Shown: positions 1 through 9,644 of the stretch, one piece after another | How the letters are laid out: each line of letters starts with the position of its first letter | Numbering within the stretch: position 1 is the first letter of the stretch | Assembly: GCF_002251435.1 (NCBI RefSeq) | Contig: NZ_NPJI01000090.1 | Span: forward strand, 1-64,000 | Direction of reading: 5' to 3' | DNA from: Prevotella sp. P2-180 | Lineage (GTDB): Bacteria; Bacteroidota; Bacteroidia; Bacteroidales; Bacteroidaceae | DNA: 64,000 nucleotides | The notes under the pieces: model-generated | Databases searched by the model: none | The model's input: the letters and a program-made list of their open reading frames with translations, nothing else | What the model was told of the DNA's origin: nothing | Position numbers and translations under genes: made by a program

Positions 1-228
1 TAACGACACCTCATCGAATGGTTCACTTGCGTTCAGCTCAGTAATACGTACCTCTCTGCAACGCTCACCACCGCAACGTTTCCGACTGCAGCAGCTTGCA
101 GAGGGTTTGATGCCAGTGCCTGCACACTGACACCGAGAGACCTTCTCTCATCTCATTGGTAGTTACGGCTACATCTTATATGGAAGGTAGCCAACCCTTT
201 ATATATAGATGTGCGCCTCGTGGCACAC
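1..228 (-). mobile_element. Group II intron, 5' part (left copy, runs off window)
   Basis: Read on the minus strand this segment begins with GTGTGCC at 228-222, the expected start of a bacterial group II intron, and continues through domain I-like sequence to the window edge. Positions 1-228 match 9958-10183 almost base for base, with a few substitutions and a 2-bp indel, so they are two copies of one element. The catalytic domains V and VI of this copy would lie before position 1 and cannot be seen. The 5' exon on the minus strand ends in GTGCCTGTCC, similar to the exon next to the other copy, which suggests a shared target motif ending in TGTCC. Confidence 0.7.
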
Positions 229-608
229 GGACAGGCACCTTGGTTCACTCTTTCGGGTCGATAAACCCATCACTGTGATTCAAGCAAACTTTTAAATTAT
301 GAATACAACGTGTTTCAAATACTCTATTTATAGATGTAAAGTAGAAATATAATAATCCTACTCCATATTGCACTGGACAGATGGCAGTTCACTTTCCTTC
401 TAATACAATACTCATAGTATTTTTTCATTTTTCGTATAAAAACATAAGGATAATTTTGAACACAAAAATAGGCTTACGAACACATCATTTGCACAAAAAA
501 TCATAAAAGTAAGCCATCGAAAGGCAATTTTTCGATATAACCAAAGGTTATACAAGATATTTTTTGTAATTATGTAGCCAATAAAAGACATAATCCGTTG
601 AGAGCAAT
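229..608. other. AT-rich intergenic region upstream of the defence island
   Basis: This stretch has no convincing reading frame. It starts at the group II intron edge and becomes AT-rich after about position 290. It must carry the promoter of the downstream genes, but I see no unambiguous TAnnTTTG box. No inverted repeats or recognisable gene remnants were found. Confidence 0.5.
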
Positions 609-1631
609 ATGGCAAAGAAGATAGCTACTGATAAAGGTGAACCTGAGGTTATCGCAAAATGCGACATCCTTAATGAAGTAACCCAAAACCATGACGAGGT
701 GATAACGTCGGTTGCACAAAGCAGTCCTGAAAGCGTTAGCATCAAGTCAATGATTCGACTTATCAGAGGACAGCAAGTGATGCTTGACTCAGATTTGGCT
801 TTTCTATATGGGGTAGAAACACGTCGTCTGAATGAGCAGGTAAAACGTAACATAGAACGATTCCCTGACGACTTCATGTTTCAGTTGACCAAAGAGGAAT
901 TTGATTTTTTTAAATCGCAATTTGCGATGTCAAATATTACCGATAGTCAGGGCAACAAGAACTTGAAGTCGCAAATTGCGATATCAAAATGGGGTGGAAC
1001 AAGAAAACTTCCTTATGCTTTCACTCGCAATGGAGTTGCCATGCTTAGTAGCGTGCTGAGGTCACAGACTGCAGTTGGTGTCAATGTCAAAATTATGCGT
1101 GTTTTCACAGCCATCCCACAGTTAGTGAATAATAATGCTCAGGTAATTAAGCGCATTTTCAACATTGAGCAACATCAACTGGAAACGGACGAGAAAATCA
1201 ATGCTATCATCGAAAAAATAGAGAATTTTTCTCCCAAGGTCATACCCGAGCAGATTTTCCAGACGGGATGCGTCTGGGATGCCTGGTCTTATATTTCAGA
1301 CCTGGTGCGAAGTGCTCAACAAAGGATTGTGTTAATAGACAATTATGTGGATGATCGTGTTTTGTCATTACTAACAAAGCGTGCAGATGGCGTACTAGCC
1401 ACAATCCATACGCGCTACAGTGAGCAATTCCAGACAGACTTAAAGAAACACAATGAACAATATCCAGAGATTACGTTTGTACAATTGCCCCACAGAAATC
1501 ACGACCGCTTCTTGATTATCGACAATAAGGCATATCTCCTTGGTACCAGCGTAAAAGATATTGGTGCAGGACTATGTGCAGTCACGGAATTATCAACATT
1601 GCCTGAGACAATCTTAGAGATGGTGAAATAA
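609..1631 (+). CDS. ORF6N domain protein with C-terminal PLD-like domain
   Basis: The protein has 340 residues. Residues about 45-150 form an ORF6N domain (IRGQQVMLDSDLAFLYGVET, later FPDDFMFQLT), a DNA-binding module found in phage and mobile-element proteins. The C-terminal part (about 225-330) reads like the phospholipase-D-like segment often joined to ORF6N in Bacteroidetes, with an HDRFLIID motif. Such genes commonly sit next to restriction-modification loci; here it precedes the RM genes by 82 bp on the same strand. Its job is not established; a regulatory or DNA-processing role is inference. The ATG start at 609 follows an in-frame-free leader and is the only sensible start. Confidence 0.8.
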   Translation: MAKKIATDKGEPEVIAKCDILNEVTQNHDEVITSVAQSSPESVSIKSMIRLIRGQQVMLDSDLAFLYGVETRRLNEQVKRNIERFPDDFMFQLTKEEFDFFKSQFAMSNITDSQGNKNLKSQIAISKWGGTRKLPYAFTRNGVAMLSSVLRSQTAVGVNVKIMRVFTAIPQLVNNNAQVIKRIFNIEQHQLETDEKINAIIEKIENFSPKVIPEQIFQTGCVWDAWSYISDLVRSAQQRIVLIDNYVDDRVLSLLTKRADGVLATIHTRYSEQFQTDLKKHNEQYPEITFVQLPHRNHDRFLIIDNKAYLLGTSVKDIGAGLCAVTELSTLPETILEMVK

Positions 1632-1713
1632 AGATATGTAGTAATAGATTATATAAAACGAAGATGTTGTAGTCTTATAGCAATTGTACATATTTTAGAA
1701 AAGACAAAGAATT

Positions 1714-3735
1714 ATGGCAAAGACAAAAGAAGAAATAAAGGAATTACTGTCATCTTCACTATTTGTAGAGGGACAGAAAAGCAACTATATATCCATCTCA
1801 GAGAAGGGTGATATAACCTATATTGAGTATCATTGCAAAAATGGGGCAAAACGAAAGTTGCAGAATCCTGAAGAATTTGTGCAGGCAACAGCCTTTTTGA
1901 GGTTAATTATTGAGTATAATTATTCGCCTCTGAACATTTCTGTAAATGAATCGGTTCAAGAAGGTTCGTCTACCAAGGAAGCTGATATTATCGTTTACAA
2001 TGATAATAACAAAAAGATATTGATTGTTGTTGAGTGTAAGAAAGAAGATATTAACGAACGCCAATTTCAGATTGCTGTTGATCAAGCATATACCTATGCC
2101 CATGCTCTTGCTGGTAAATATGTTTGGGTAACATCTGGTATCAGAAATGAGTATTTTGAGATAGTTGAGCTATTCCCTGTTGAAAGGATAAGTATCTCTG
2201 ATATTCCTAGGAAAGATGGAAAGGTTGGCAGATTCAAATATGTAAAAGGTGGAAGAGAACCTCAGCCAGGAACAAAAGCAGAACTAATGCAGAAATTCAA
2301 ATCTGCGCATGATGCATTGTGGGGCGGTGGTGCACTAGCTCCAACAACTGCTTTTGATGAATTGGATAAACTAATTTTCTGCAAAATATGGGATGAGAAA
2401 TGGAAAGAAAATGACCCGAAGTCAAAAGGAGAGCCTTTTGCTTTTCAGATAATATCATATCCAGAAGATCATGATGATAAGCATAATATTAAAGCAAAGA
2501 CAGAACTAGAGAAACGAGTCCGTCTACTTTATGAACAAGGAAGAAAAAAAGACCCAGAGGTATTCAAGGATGACATCAAACTTGATAAGCATAAGATTTA
2601 TACCGTTGTCCAATATTTACAAGACATTAATTTGTCTAAGACAGATTTAGATTCGAAAGGATTGGCTTTTCAGAAATTCATGGGTGAGTTCTTCCGTGGT
2701 GACTTTGGGCAATTCTTTACACCTGATTCTATTGTGGACTTTATAGTGAAGTCTATAGGAATTAATAAAGATTGGAAGGTTCTTGACACTTCCTGTGGCA
2801 GTGGCGGATTCCTATTACATGCATTGAAAGATGTACGGGATGAAGCCGATAATATCTATGATGATGAAATTGGAAGCGCTTCATGGAAGAGTTATTGGCA
2901 TGAGTTTGCAGAAAAGCATCTTTATGGAATTGAGATCAATGAGCAAATTTCCCGTGTGGCTAAGATGAATATGATTATTCATGATGATGGTCATACTAAT
3001 ATTATTACAAATGATGGTTTAAAAAACAATAAGACCATAGAAATAGAAAACAGAAATCTAAACTTCCAAGATGGCACATTTGATTTGATAATGACTAATC
3101 CACCGTTTGGCTCTTCTGTAAAAGCAGACGAAGTCAGTTATTATAAAGAATACGAATTGTTTGAAAAGAATCTCGGTATCACAGAGATAAAAGATCGAAT
3201 TATTGACAACGATAATAAAAATAAGTGGCGTACATCGCAAAGTACTGAGGTATTGTTTTTAGAACGATGCTATAAGTATCTAAATGAAGAAAACGGTTAT
3301 TTGGCAATTGTGATTCCTGATGGCATCTTAACCAATTCCACAAGCCAATATGTACGTGATTGGCTTATTGAACATTTTAGGATATTGGCTGTTGTGTCTT
3401 TGCCTCAACATACCTTCTCACATGTAAAGGCGGGTGTGAAATCTTCTATTTTGTTCCTTAAGAAACATCCGAAAGAATTAACAAAGAGGTTTGAGCAAAC
3501 TCTGGCAGATATTAAAGTTCAGGTTCGCAAAGAAAAAGGACTCGACAAAGATCAACGTGCAGAACGGATGTTGAATTTATACAAAGAATATGTTTTCAAC
3601 TATTCTCAAGATTATGAAGTGTTGATGCTGGAGGTTGAAAATGTTGGTTATGATGCAACAGGAAAGGATATTGAAGGTAGTGAACTACCCGAGGTGGCTC
3701 AACAGATTAAGGATTTCATATCTAAGGTGTTATGA
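1714..3735 (+). CDS. BcgI-like fused nuclease and N6-adenine DNA methyltransferase subunit
   Basis: The 673-residue protein joins a PD-(D/E)XK nuclease-like domain (about 1-200, with D near 91 and VVECKK near 106-109, as in the N-terminal domain of type I R subunits) to an HsdM-type methyltransferase. The methyltransferase shows SAM-binding motif I (DTSCGSGGF, about 358) and the catalytic NPPF motif (about 462) of N6-adenine methylases. No separate helicase-nuclease (HsdR) gene is present and a specificity subunit follows with an ATGA overlap. This matches the architecture of type IIB/IIG systems such as BcgI, where one A subunit cleaves and methylates under guidance of an S subunit. Calling it plain HsdM is the alternative; the nuclease-like N-terminus argues against that. 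Confidence 0.85.
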   Translation: MAKTKEEIKELLSSSLFVEGQKSNYISISEKGDITYIEYHCKNGAKRKLQNPEEFVQATAFLRLIIEYNYSPLNISVNESVQEGSSTKEADIIVYNDNNKKILIVVECKKEDINERQFQIAVDQAYTYAHALAGKYVWVTSGIRNEYFEIVELFPVERISISDIPRKDGKVGRFKYVKGGREPQPGTKAELMQKFKSAHDALWGGGALAPTTAFDELDKLIFCKIWDEKWKENDPKSKGEPFAFQIISYPEDHDDKHNIKAKTELEKRVRLLYEQGRKKDPEVFKDDIKLDKHKIYTVVQYLQDINLSKTDLDSKGLAFQKFMGEFFRGDFGQFFTPDSIVDFIVKSIGINKDWKVLDTSCGSGGFLLHALKDVRDEADNIYDDEIGSASWKSYWHEFAEKHLYGIEINEQISRVAKMNMIIHDDGHTNIITNDGLKNNKTIEIENRNLNFQDGTFDLIMTNPPFGSSVKADEVSYYKEYELFEKNLGITEIKDRIIDNDNKNKWRTSQSTEVLFLERCYKYLNEENGYLAIVIPDGILTNSTSQYVRDWLIEHFRILAVVSLPQHTFSHVKAGVKSSILFLKKHPKELTKRFEQTLADIKVQVRKEKGLDKDQRAERMLNLYKEYVFNYSQDYEVLMLEVENVGYDATGKDIEGSELPEVAQQIKDFISKVL

Positions 3736-4520
3736 ATAGAATAAAAGTACATATATCGGAGGTCCTTAGTTCACAACGAATGGACGTTACATACCATAAG
3801 GACAATGGGGGAATTAATAATTTCGTTCCTCTTTCAAGATATGTGGATGTCAAAGGTGGAAAGCGTATCCCAAAAGGAATGTCTTTTGCTTTAGAAAAAA
3901 CCAATTATTTATATTTACGATTGTCTGACATTGCTGACTTTGAAAATATTAACTATGATGATCTAAAGTGCATCAGCGAAGAATTGTACAATAAACTTAA
4001 AAGATACGAGATAAAAAAAAATCAAATAGTATTCTCTATCGCGGGAACAATTGGACGTGTCTTTCTCATAAAGAACATTCCTGAAGGGAAGCATGTTATC
4101 CTTACAGAGAATTGCGCTATGTTACTTCCTAAAAATAGTGAAGTCCTATCAGATTATGTTTCAATACTATTAAATTGTAGTTTTGTTCAGAAACAAATTG
4201 AACAAAATAGAATTCAAACGACAATCCCTAAAATAGGGTTAGACAGAATTAGTAAGATACAAATTCCTGTGATTCCTTCTCTTAGTGTTCAGCAAAAGGT
4301 AATCAGGGTTTATCAAGATGCCATAAGGACAAAAATACAAAAAGAATTTGAAGCAAAACAATTGTTAAATGGTATAGATAAATATTTATTGAAGACATTA
4401 TATATTGATGAGAACATAAATAGAGAGGAAAATAAGCAGCCGCTAACCAAAAAGATATCCACGATAATAGGGCAAAGACTAGACGTCTCCTTTTATACAG
4501 ATAAATTTGAAATGGTGTAA
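3732..4520 (+). CDS. Specificity subunit (S), N-terminal part, frameshifted
   Basis: The start codon overlaps the methyltransferase stop (ATGA). This 262-residue ORF contains the first target-recognition domain and a central helix, as in type I/IIB S subunits. Near its end it begins a second half-repeat: IIGQRLDVSFYTD mirrors LSSQRMDVTYHKD at its own N-terminus. It then stops at 4518-4520, while the rest of the second domain continues in another frame from about 4511. One indel near 4510-4518 would restore a single subunit of about 465 residues, a normal length. It is either a real inactivating frameshift, a sequencing error, or, less likely, a genuine half-subunit pair. Confidence 0.8.
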   Translation: MNRIKVHISEVLSSQRMDVTYHKDNGGINNFVPLSRYVDVKGGKRIPKGMSFALEKTNYLYLRLSDIADFENINYDDLKCISEELYNKLKRYEIKKNQIVFSIAGTIGRVFLIKNIPEGKHVILTENCAMLLPKNSEVLSDYVSILLNCSFVQKQIEQNRIQTTIPKIGLDRISKIQIPVIPSLSVQQKVIRVYQDAIRTKIQKEFEAKQLLNGIDKYLLKTLYIDENINREENKQPLTKKISTIIGQRLDVSFYTDKFEMV

Positions 4521-4540
4521 CAAAATATGCGAATGAAAAA

Positions 4541-5137
4541 TTGGTATCTCTTGTAAATATTGACCCTACGATTAGGTTTAACAATTATGATGCAGACATG
4601 CCGATTTCATTCGTCCCAATGGAATGTATTGATGAAGCATATGGAATGATATCAGAAACGAGAGAAACAACCATATCACAAACGAAAGGATATACAAGAT
4701 TTGAAGAAAACGATTTGCTTTGGGCCAAAATAACTCCATGCATGCAAAATGGAAAATCTGCCATTGCAAGACATCTTAAAAATGGTTTGGGATGTGGCTC
4801 GACAGAATACTATGTAATGCGTCCAAAGAGCAATAATACTCTTATTGATTATATTTATATTGTATTACGTCATAAAAGACTTTTGAAAGCAGCTCAAAGT
4901 TCTTTTGGAGGTTCTGCAGGACAACAAAGGGTGTCAAGTCAATATTTGAAATCCATAATGGTTCCACACCCGGATTTTTCTATACAAAAGGAAATTGTTG
5001 ATACTGTGTACAATATGAAATACAAGGCAAAACAACTTCAGAAAGAAGGAAATGCCTTGTTAGAAGAAGCAAAACAAAAAATAGAAAAAATGATAATAGG
5101 ATATAATTATGGCAAAGTTAGAAGGAATAATATATAG
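4541..5137 (+). CDS. Specificity subunit (S), C-terminal part
   Basis: This 198-residue frame carries the second target-recognition domain and the terminal coiled-coil helix (LQKEGNALLEEAKQKIEKM) typical of the end of S subunits. The frame is open back to 4511, directly after the point where the upstream ORF stops, so it is the continuation of the same gene in a shifted frame. The TTG at 4541 is only a formal start. Its last 29 bases overlap the start of the next gene, which suggests translational coupling. Without frame restoration the enzyme would have one recognition half and probably altered or lost specificity. Confidence 0.75.
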   Translation: MVSLVNIDPTIRFNNYDADMPISFVPMECIDEAYGMISETRETTISQTKGYTRFEENDLLWAKITPCMQNGKSAIARHLKNGLGCGSTEYYVMRPKSNNTLIDYIYIVLRHKRLLKAAQSSFGGSAGQQRVSSQYLKSIMVPHPDFSIQKEIVDTVYNMKYKAKQLQKEGNALLEEAKQKIEKMIIGYNYGKVRRNNI

Positions 5138-7004
5138 TGCGTTTAGTGGATATGTGGTTCTTCGTGGATATGCTCCAATAGGGGAACTTGCAGACATTTC
5201 GAAGAAGCCCGATTCATATCAAAGAAATGCTGATAATCAACACAAAATTGACATTGTCAAGTACTTGTCGGAAATTAAGTCCTACTTTCCTGAAATAACA
5301 CTGGCTTGCAGAGTAAAAGATTATGAAGGACTAATTAAAAGTATTGGTGATGATAAAGATGTCAGCGCAGAAGATAGTATCTATGTGAAAGGATTGCGTG
5401 TTTTAAGTGAAAGGCTTCCTATTGGTAGAGATAGAGCTCGTCATGCATATTTGGAACTAAAGAAACCAGCAGAAGAGGATAAACTTGTGCGTGTTGATGG
5501 GAATCACAGACTTGAACCTTTCAGCTCTGATATTGAGTGGTGGCATCAATTGGTGACAAATAGAGACGCTATAAAAGACGAAACGGATGAAAGCAAAATA
5601 AAAGGATGGTTAGATCACCAAGCTCGTCTTGAAAAAGCCAAGATAGCTGAAAAGATAGTTCCATTTACTGTAATTATGTCAGATGCTAATGATGCAAATT
5701 CTGCGGATAATTTTGAAGCACGCATTTTCCATGACATTAATTTCAAGGCATTACCATTACGAGAAGAAGCCAGTTTGAAGATTATATCTGAGCTTCAGAC
5801 ATTTGATGACTATGAGAAAATGGGAGAAGAATACCCATTAACAATGGATTTGATAAAAGAAGTAAAAAACGGTATGTTTAATTCCATTCCTTGGCTGAAA
5901 GCTGAATCTCAAGCCGAGAATTCCTATTTTAGAACAGCATGCCTTCGTATTGTACAACTACTTCTTTCACAGAAAAAGGAAACCGATAAAAGTTTAAATG
6001 AGACACAAGATAAAAGTGAGGAGTTAGACAACCAGATTGTCAATCTAAAGAAAGAAATAGACAAGTTTGAGAAAGAATTCGAAAAAAAGAAATTGGATAT
6101 TGAAAAACTTGAAATAGAAAATTCCAATTTCAAGGAGATGAGTCAATATAAGTCTGCACTTCGAGAATACGAAGACATAAAAATCAACCTGAATATGTCT
6201 AAAAATAATTACGAGATGCAAATTCAGGAGCTGTATCATCTCAAGTATAAAGCGGACTCTTTGAAAAGATACATTGATAATTGTAACAATAAAAATGCAA
6301 TATTGTCATCTTTGACAACATTAACCTCTGTTTATAAAGAATTAGGGGAACACAATTATGGCAATATATCATATTTGTGCGCATTGGTCTATTACTCATT
6401 GTTGGACATAGAGCAATTAAACTCGTTTATAGAGTGGTCTAAGCAAAATGGGATAAACAAAATTACAGAGCCCGACGATTTGTCTAAAGATGCTTCTCGA
6501 AACCTGATAAAAATGTTTGACCAGATTCACCAAGCGAAAAAGAATGAAATATTTATTTCTATGCAATTTGGTGATTCTCAGAGCGAACTTATTTTTGAAA
6601 AGATTGTCAGGGCAATAGAACTATTCAATTCTAAACATAAGGATATTAATCTGAGGGCAACACCTATTCGAATTGATAGGAGTGTAGAATCTAATGTGTT
6701 TTCAATTCCTGATCGTATTAGGGATGCTATCAGATCGTGTGGTTTAATTATTGCAGATTTAAGTAGTGCTAACATTAATGTTTATCATGAAATCGGATAT
6801 GCTATGGGCATTGCAGAATCACACAATATGATACCCAATATTGTTCTTTTGTATAAAGAAAATACCGACCACAATAAGGAGAACAAAGATGTAGATAAAT
6901 TTGTGGGTTTTAATCTGCGTAATTTGTCACAATTGCGATTCAAGGAGTATGACCAACTTGTAGAAGGCTTAGTGAAACGTTTGGAAAAACATTATGGAGT
7001 TTGA
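5109..7004 (+). CDS. DGQHR/DndB-like protein fused to coiled coil and TIR-like domain
   Basis: The protein has 631 residues in three parts. Residues about 20-290 resemble the DGQHR/DndB family: a YQRNADNQHK segment and VDGNHR at 129-134 in place of DGQHR. Residues about 285-390 are strongly charged, heptad-like coiled coil. Residues about 477-631 form a TIR-like/nucleoside 2-deoxyribosyltransferase-like domain: IFISMQFGD at its start, IIADLSSANINVYHEIGYA near 550-565, where the Glu matches the catalytic position of the family. Proteins with the last domain often cleave nucleotides such as NAD in anti-phage signalling; DndB-like proteins bind DNA or control modification genes. The gene overlaps the S subunit end by 29 bp, so it belongs to the RM operon. 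A sensor-effector role is inference. Confidence 0.75.
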   Translation: MAKLEGIIYSAFSGYVVLRGYAPIGELADISKKPDSYQRNADNQHKIDIVKYLSEIKSYFPEITLACRVKDYEGLIKSIGDDKDVSAEDSIYVKGLRVLSERLPIGRDRARHAYLELKKPAEEDKLVRVDGNHRLEPFSSDIEWWHQLVTNRDAIKDETDESKIKGWLDHQARLEKAKIAEKIVPFTVIMSDANDANSADNFEARIFHDINFKALPLREEASLKIISELQTFDDYEKMGEEYPLTMDLIKEVKNGMFNSIPWLKAESQAENSYFRTACLRIVQLLLSQKKETDKSLNETQDKSEELDNQIVNLKKEIDKFEKEFEKKKLDIEKLEIENSNFKEMSQYKSALREYEDIKINLNMSKNNYEMQIQELYHLKYKADSLKRYIDNCNNKNAILSSLTTLTSVYKELGEHNYGNISYLCALVYYSLLDIEQLNSFIEWSKQNGINKITEPDDLSKDASRNLIKMFDQIHQAKKNEIFISMQFGDSQSELIFEKIVRAIELFNSKHKDINLRATPIRIDRSVESNVFSIPDRIRDAIRSCGLIIADLSSANINVYHEIGYAMGIAESHNMIPNIVLLYKENTDHNKENKDVDKFVGFNLRNLSQLRFKEYDQLVEGLVKRLEKHYGV

Positions 7005-7029
7005 TTTGAAATCTTAATTATTCGAAGCA

Positions 7030-9015
7030 ATGCAAGATCGAGTATGCTATCTTTCAAAAGATGATTTGTTTGTAGGGCACCACATAAAGATGGCTGGAAA
7101 GCGAATCCAAGAAGTGTCAAAGGAAGGTGTACCTACAGACTTAGAAGGCATTATTGAATTATGGCATATCAAGCGCATATTTGAAGAAGGCTATAGGTTG
7201 CAGGAATGGACTGATGCTGAATATGAGAAACTGAAGTCATCTACAAATGGATATAATGCTATAATAGCTAACTTCTTTAACGGTATTAACCCCACAATAA
7301 TAAAAAGCGAATTCGAATTATTGGAGTGGACATACAAAAAGACTTTTGGGGAAATAATAGATGCATACAAGTTATACCGATTAATAGAGCCAGAAACTTT
7401 ATGTGAGATAGTCTCCAAAAACAATAATTATTTACGCGAAGTTTTAAAGTGTAAAGGTATCGTTGAAAAATTCAAAAATGTGATACGCGAAGTACTTTTG
7501 AATAATGTAAATAGTGCTCATATTATCCTTGATAAGTATGTCGCTAAAAGGGATTCGCATAGAGATACAGATATGCATCTTCCATCAAACCTTACTATTG
7601 ATGATAAAGAGCAGATACTTATAAATTATTTGCAGAGTGATGACCCTAATGTAAACTATGTACGCTTAATAACTCAAATAAAAGATGATAAGAATCAAAT
7701 AAGACTTTCTCCCAAAACAAGGCTTCTTGCCGAAAGGTTGGAAAAGAAACTTAACGAAGACCTTTTGAATGATCCAAGGACGGTGACAACGCATTGGTCT
7801 ATTGGCGTCCAATTCATAGATGAAGAAGGGATTGCACCTGTAGTACTTAAGATAAACGAGAAGGGAGCCCCTACATATACCTATAGTATTCCATACATAA
7901 GAGAATGTGACAATACAAGACGTGTTGTAAATTGCATTTCACTTTTTAATTGGTTAAACGTACACTTCCTGGTAAATTTGATAAATAAGAGAACAGAGGT
8001 TGACACAATGGAATCTTTGTTAATCGATAAAGGACGAGATTCTTATCCTTCTTATATGAAGTTTGATCATAAAAATAGGTTATCATTGTACCAACTATAT
8101 GCATATGAAGAGGTATTGAAAAAGAATGGCAGTTCTTTTGAAAAGGAACTTAAACAGTTTTATGAGTTTCATTTAAGGAAGGAATATGATTACCCTGGTT
8201 TGCCTATAAATTTGCCAAATGTGGAAGATTCCGCATTAAACAAATGTCGCGTATTATGCCCAGAACTAGATGCTGTTGTACATCAGTACAATACATTTGT
8301 GGATGAAGATGAAATAGACAAAGATTTAATAAGATTATCAAAGCCTATAAAGGTTGAAGAAGGTCATAGTTTATTGGCTAATAAATATTATGAAATTGCA
8401 GAAGGGAATAACGAGATACAGGGTGTACTATGGGAGATAATAGGTTCTGGAAATTCTATACTATCTCATGTTGATCCATTTAAAGAGAAGAATTATCATT
8501 CTTTGATAGAACTACTTGAGAATGAGACAAATGTTCTTTATTCGAATTATGCAGAATTCCAAAAGAGTCATTTGGATTTCCTTACACAACAGGGCATTAT
8601 TGGGGTTAATCCTGATGGATGCCTTTATATTGTTAATCAATCAACTATTAAGGTGTTGAGGTCATTGTGGGAATATGGAGTATGCTCATATTGGCATTAC
8701 AATGATGAAGAACGGCAAGTTCTTGATGAGATGCTTGCAAAGGGATGGCTTGTGAAAGATAATCACTTGTTAAGCAAGCCGGAAAGAGATTACTTCAGCT
8801 ATTATCTTGACAACAGAAAATTTACTAATGGTATGGCATACCGGAATCATTATATGCATGGAAGTACCCCTCCTGTGAGTGATGAAAATGAACATTCTAT
8901 AGCATACATAACTTTTCTCAAATTGCTTGCCATTTTGCTATTGAAGATAGAAGATGACTTATGGTTAGCAAGGAGAGCATTGGTTATCCATGCAATTAAT
9001 AACACAATGTATTAA
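7030..9015 (+). CDS. Large protein of unknown function with C-terminal HEPN-type motif
   Basis: This 661-residue protein starts 25 bp after the TIR-like gene and ends 11 bp before the SIR2-like gene, on the same strand. I do not recognise the main body, which is helical and charged with no Walker, nuclease or methylase motif. Near the C-terminus RNHYMH (R605 to H610) fits the R-x4-H signature of HEPN ribonucleases and is followed by a long hydrophobic helix (YITFLKLLAILLLKI) as in Abi/HEPN folds. This suggests an RNA-cutting effector of an abortive-infection type. The motif is short, so function remains inference; position in the operon is the main support. Confidence 0.6.
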   Translation: MQDRVCYLSKDDLFVGHHIKMAGKRIQEVSKEGVPTDLEGIIELWHIKRIFEEGYRLQEWTDAEYEKLKSSTNGYNAIIANFFNGINPTIIKSEFELLEWTYKKTFGEIIDAYKLYRLIEPETLCEIVSKNNNYLREVLKCKGIVEKFKNVIREVLLNNVNSAHIILDKYVAKRDSHRDTDMHLPSNLTIDDKEQILINYLQSDDPNVNYVRLITQIKDDKNQIRLSPKTRLLAERLEKKLNEDLLNDPRTVTTHWSIGVQFIDEEGIAPVVLKINEKGAPTYTYSIPYIRECDNTRRVVNCISLFNWLNVHFLVNLINKRTEVDTMESLLIDKGRDSYPSYMKFDHKNRLSLYQLYAYEEVLKKNGSSFEKELKQFYEFHLRKEYDYPGLPINLPNVEDSALNKCRVLCPELDAVVHQYNTFVDEDEIDKDLIRLSKPIKVEEGHSLLANKYYEIAEGNNEIQGVLWEIIGSGNSILSHVDPFKEKNYHSLIELLENETNVLYSNYAEFQKSHLDFLTQQGIIGVNPDGCLYIVNQSTIKVLRSLWEYGVCSYWHYNDEERQVLDEMLAKGWLVKDNHLLSKPERDYFSYYLDNRKFTNGMAYRNHYMHGSTPPVSDENEHSIAYITFLKLLAILLLKIEDDLWLARRALVIHAINNTMY

Positions 9016-9026
9016 AACGCTAAGAT

Positions 9027-9644
9027 ATGAATACAATACTATACGGAAATGGTTTTAATCGTCTTAACGATGTAGTTAGTTGGGAAAATCTCGTACACGT
9101 TATTGATGATAGTAATGACAATTGTAAAGTTCCAAATACTCTTCAATACGAGGGAAAAGTTTTGTCAGTACCTTTTGAAACAAAAGCAAAAATACGAACT
9201 AGTGATGGGGATATATTAGTATCATCAGACCATAAGATACTAACTGTTCGTACACAAAACGAAGTGTTAATTAAACAGAAGATAGCAAATCAAATGAAGG
9301 CATACAAAAGTAATGATTTGTTTGATGAATTGTTACGATTAAATGTAGAACATTATATCACTACTAATTATGACTATGTCGCAGACGGAGCTCTACAAAG
9401 CATGAGTTATTCAGAAGATCTTTCAGAACGTGACAAATCAGAGAACACATTTAGTATTCACAGGAAAAAAAGTTATATAAATAATCCTGATAAAAAATAT
9501 CTTTGGAGAATTCATGGAGAACTTTCTAATATTGGGAGTATAATGTTGGGGTATTATCATTATTGCAGTTATATTGGACAAATAAAGAAATACATAATAG
9601 GAGAATATGTATTTGCCAAAAGGAAAGATAAAGTAGGGTCATAG
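9027..9644 (+). pseudogene. SIR2-like NAD-binding protein, 3' end lost at a group II intron
   Basis: The 205-residue frame shows the SIR2-like fold used in anti-phage NADases: LYGNGFN at the N-terminus (dinucleotide-binding loop), TTNYD at 112-116 (NAD-contact Asn) and IHGE near 162 (catalytic His). Family members are usually about 350-400 residues, so roughly the last half is missing. The frame runs into the 3' end of an antisense group II intron; the stop TAG at 9642-9644 is intron sequence. The missing part is not found on the far side of the intron. It was probably the last gene of the 1714-9644 operon and is now likely inactive. Confidence 0.75.

Noticed and set aside
1714..3735. Plain type I HsdM
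   Set aside because: The nuclease-like N-terminal domain and the absence of an hsdR gene fit a BcgI-like fused subunit better.
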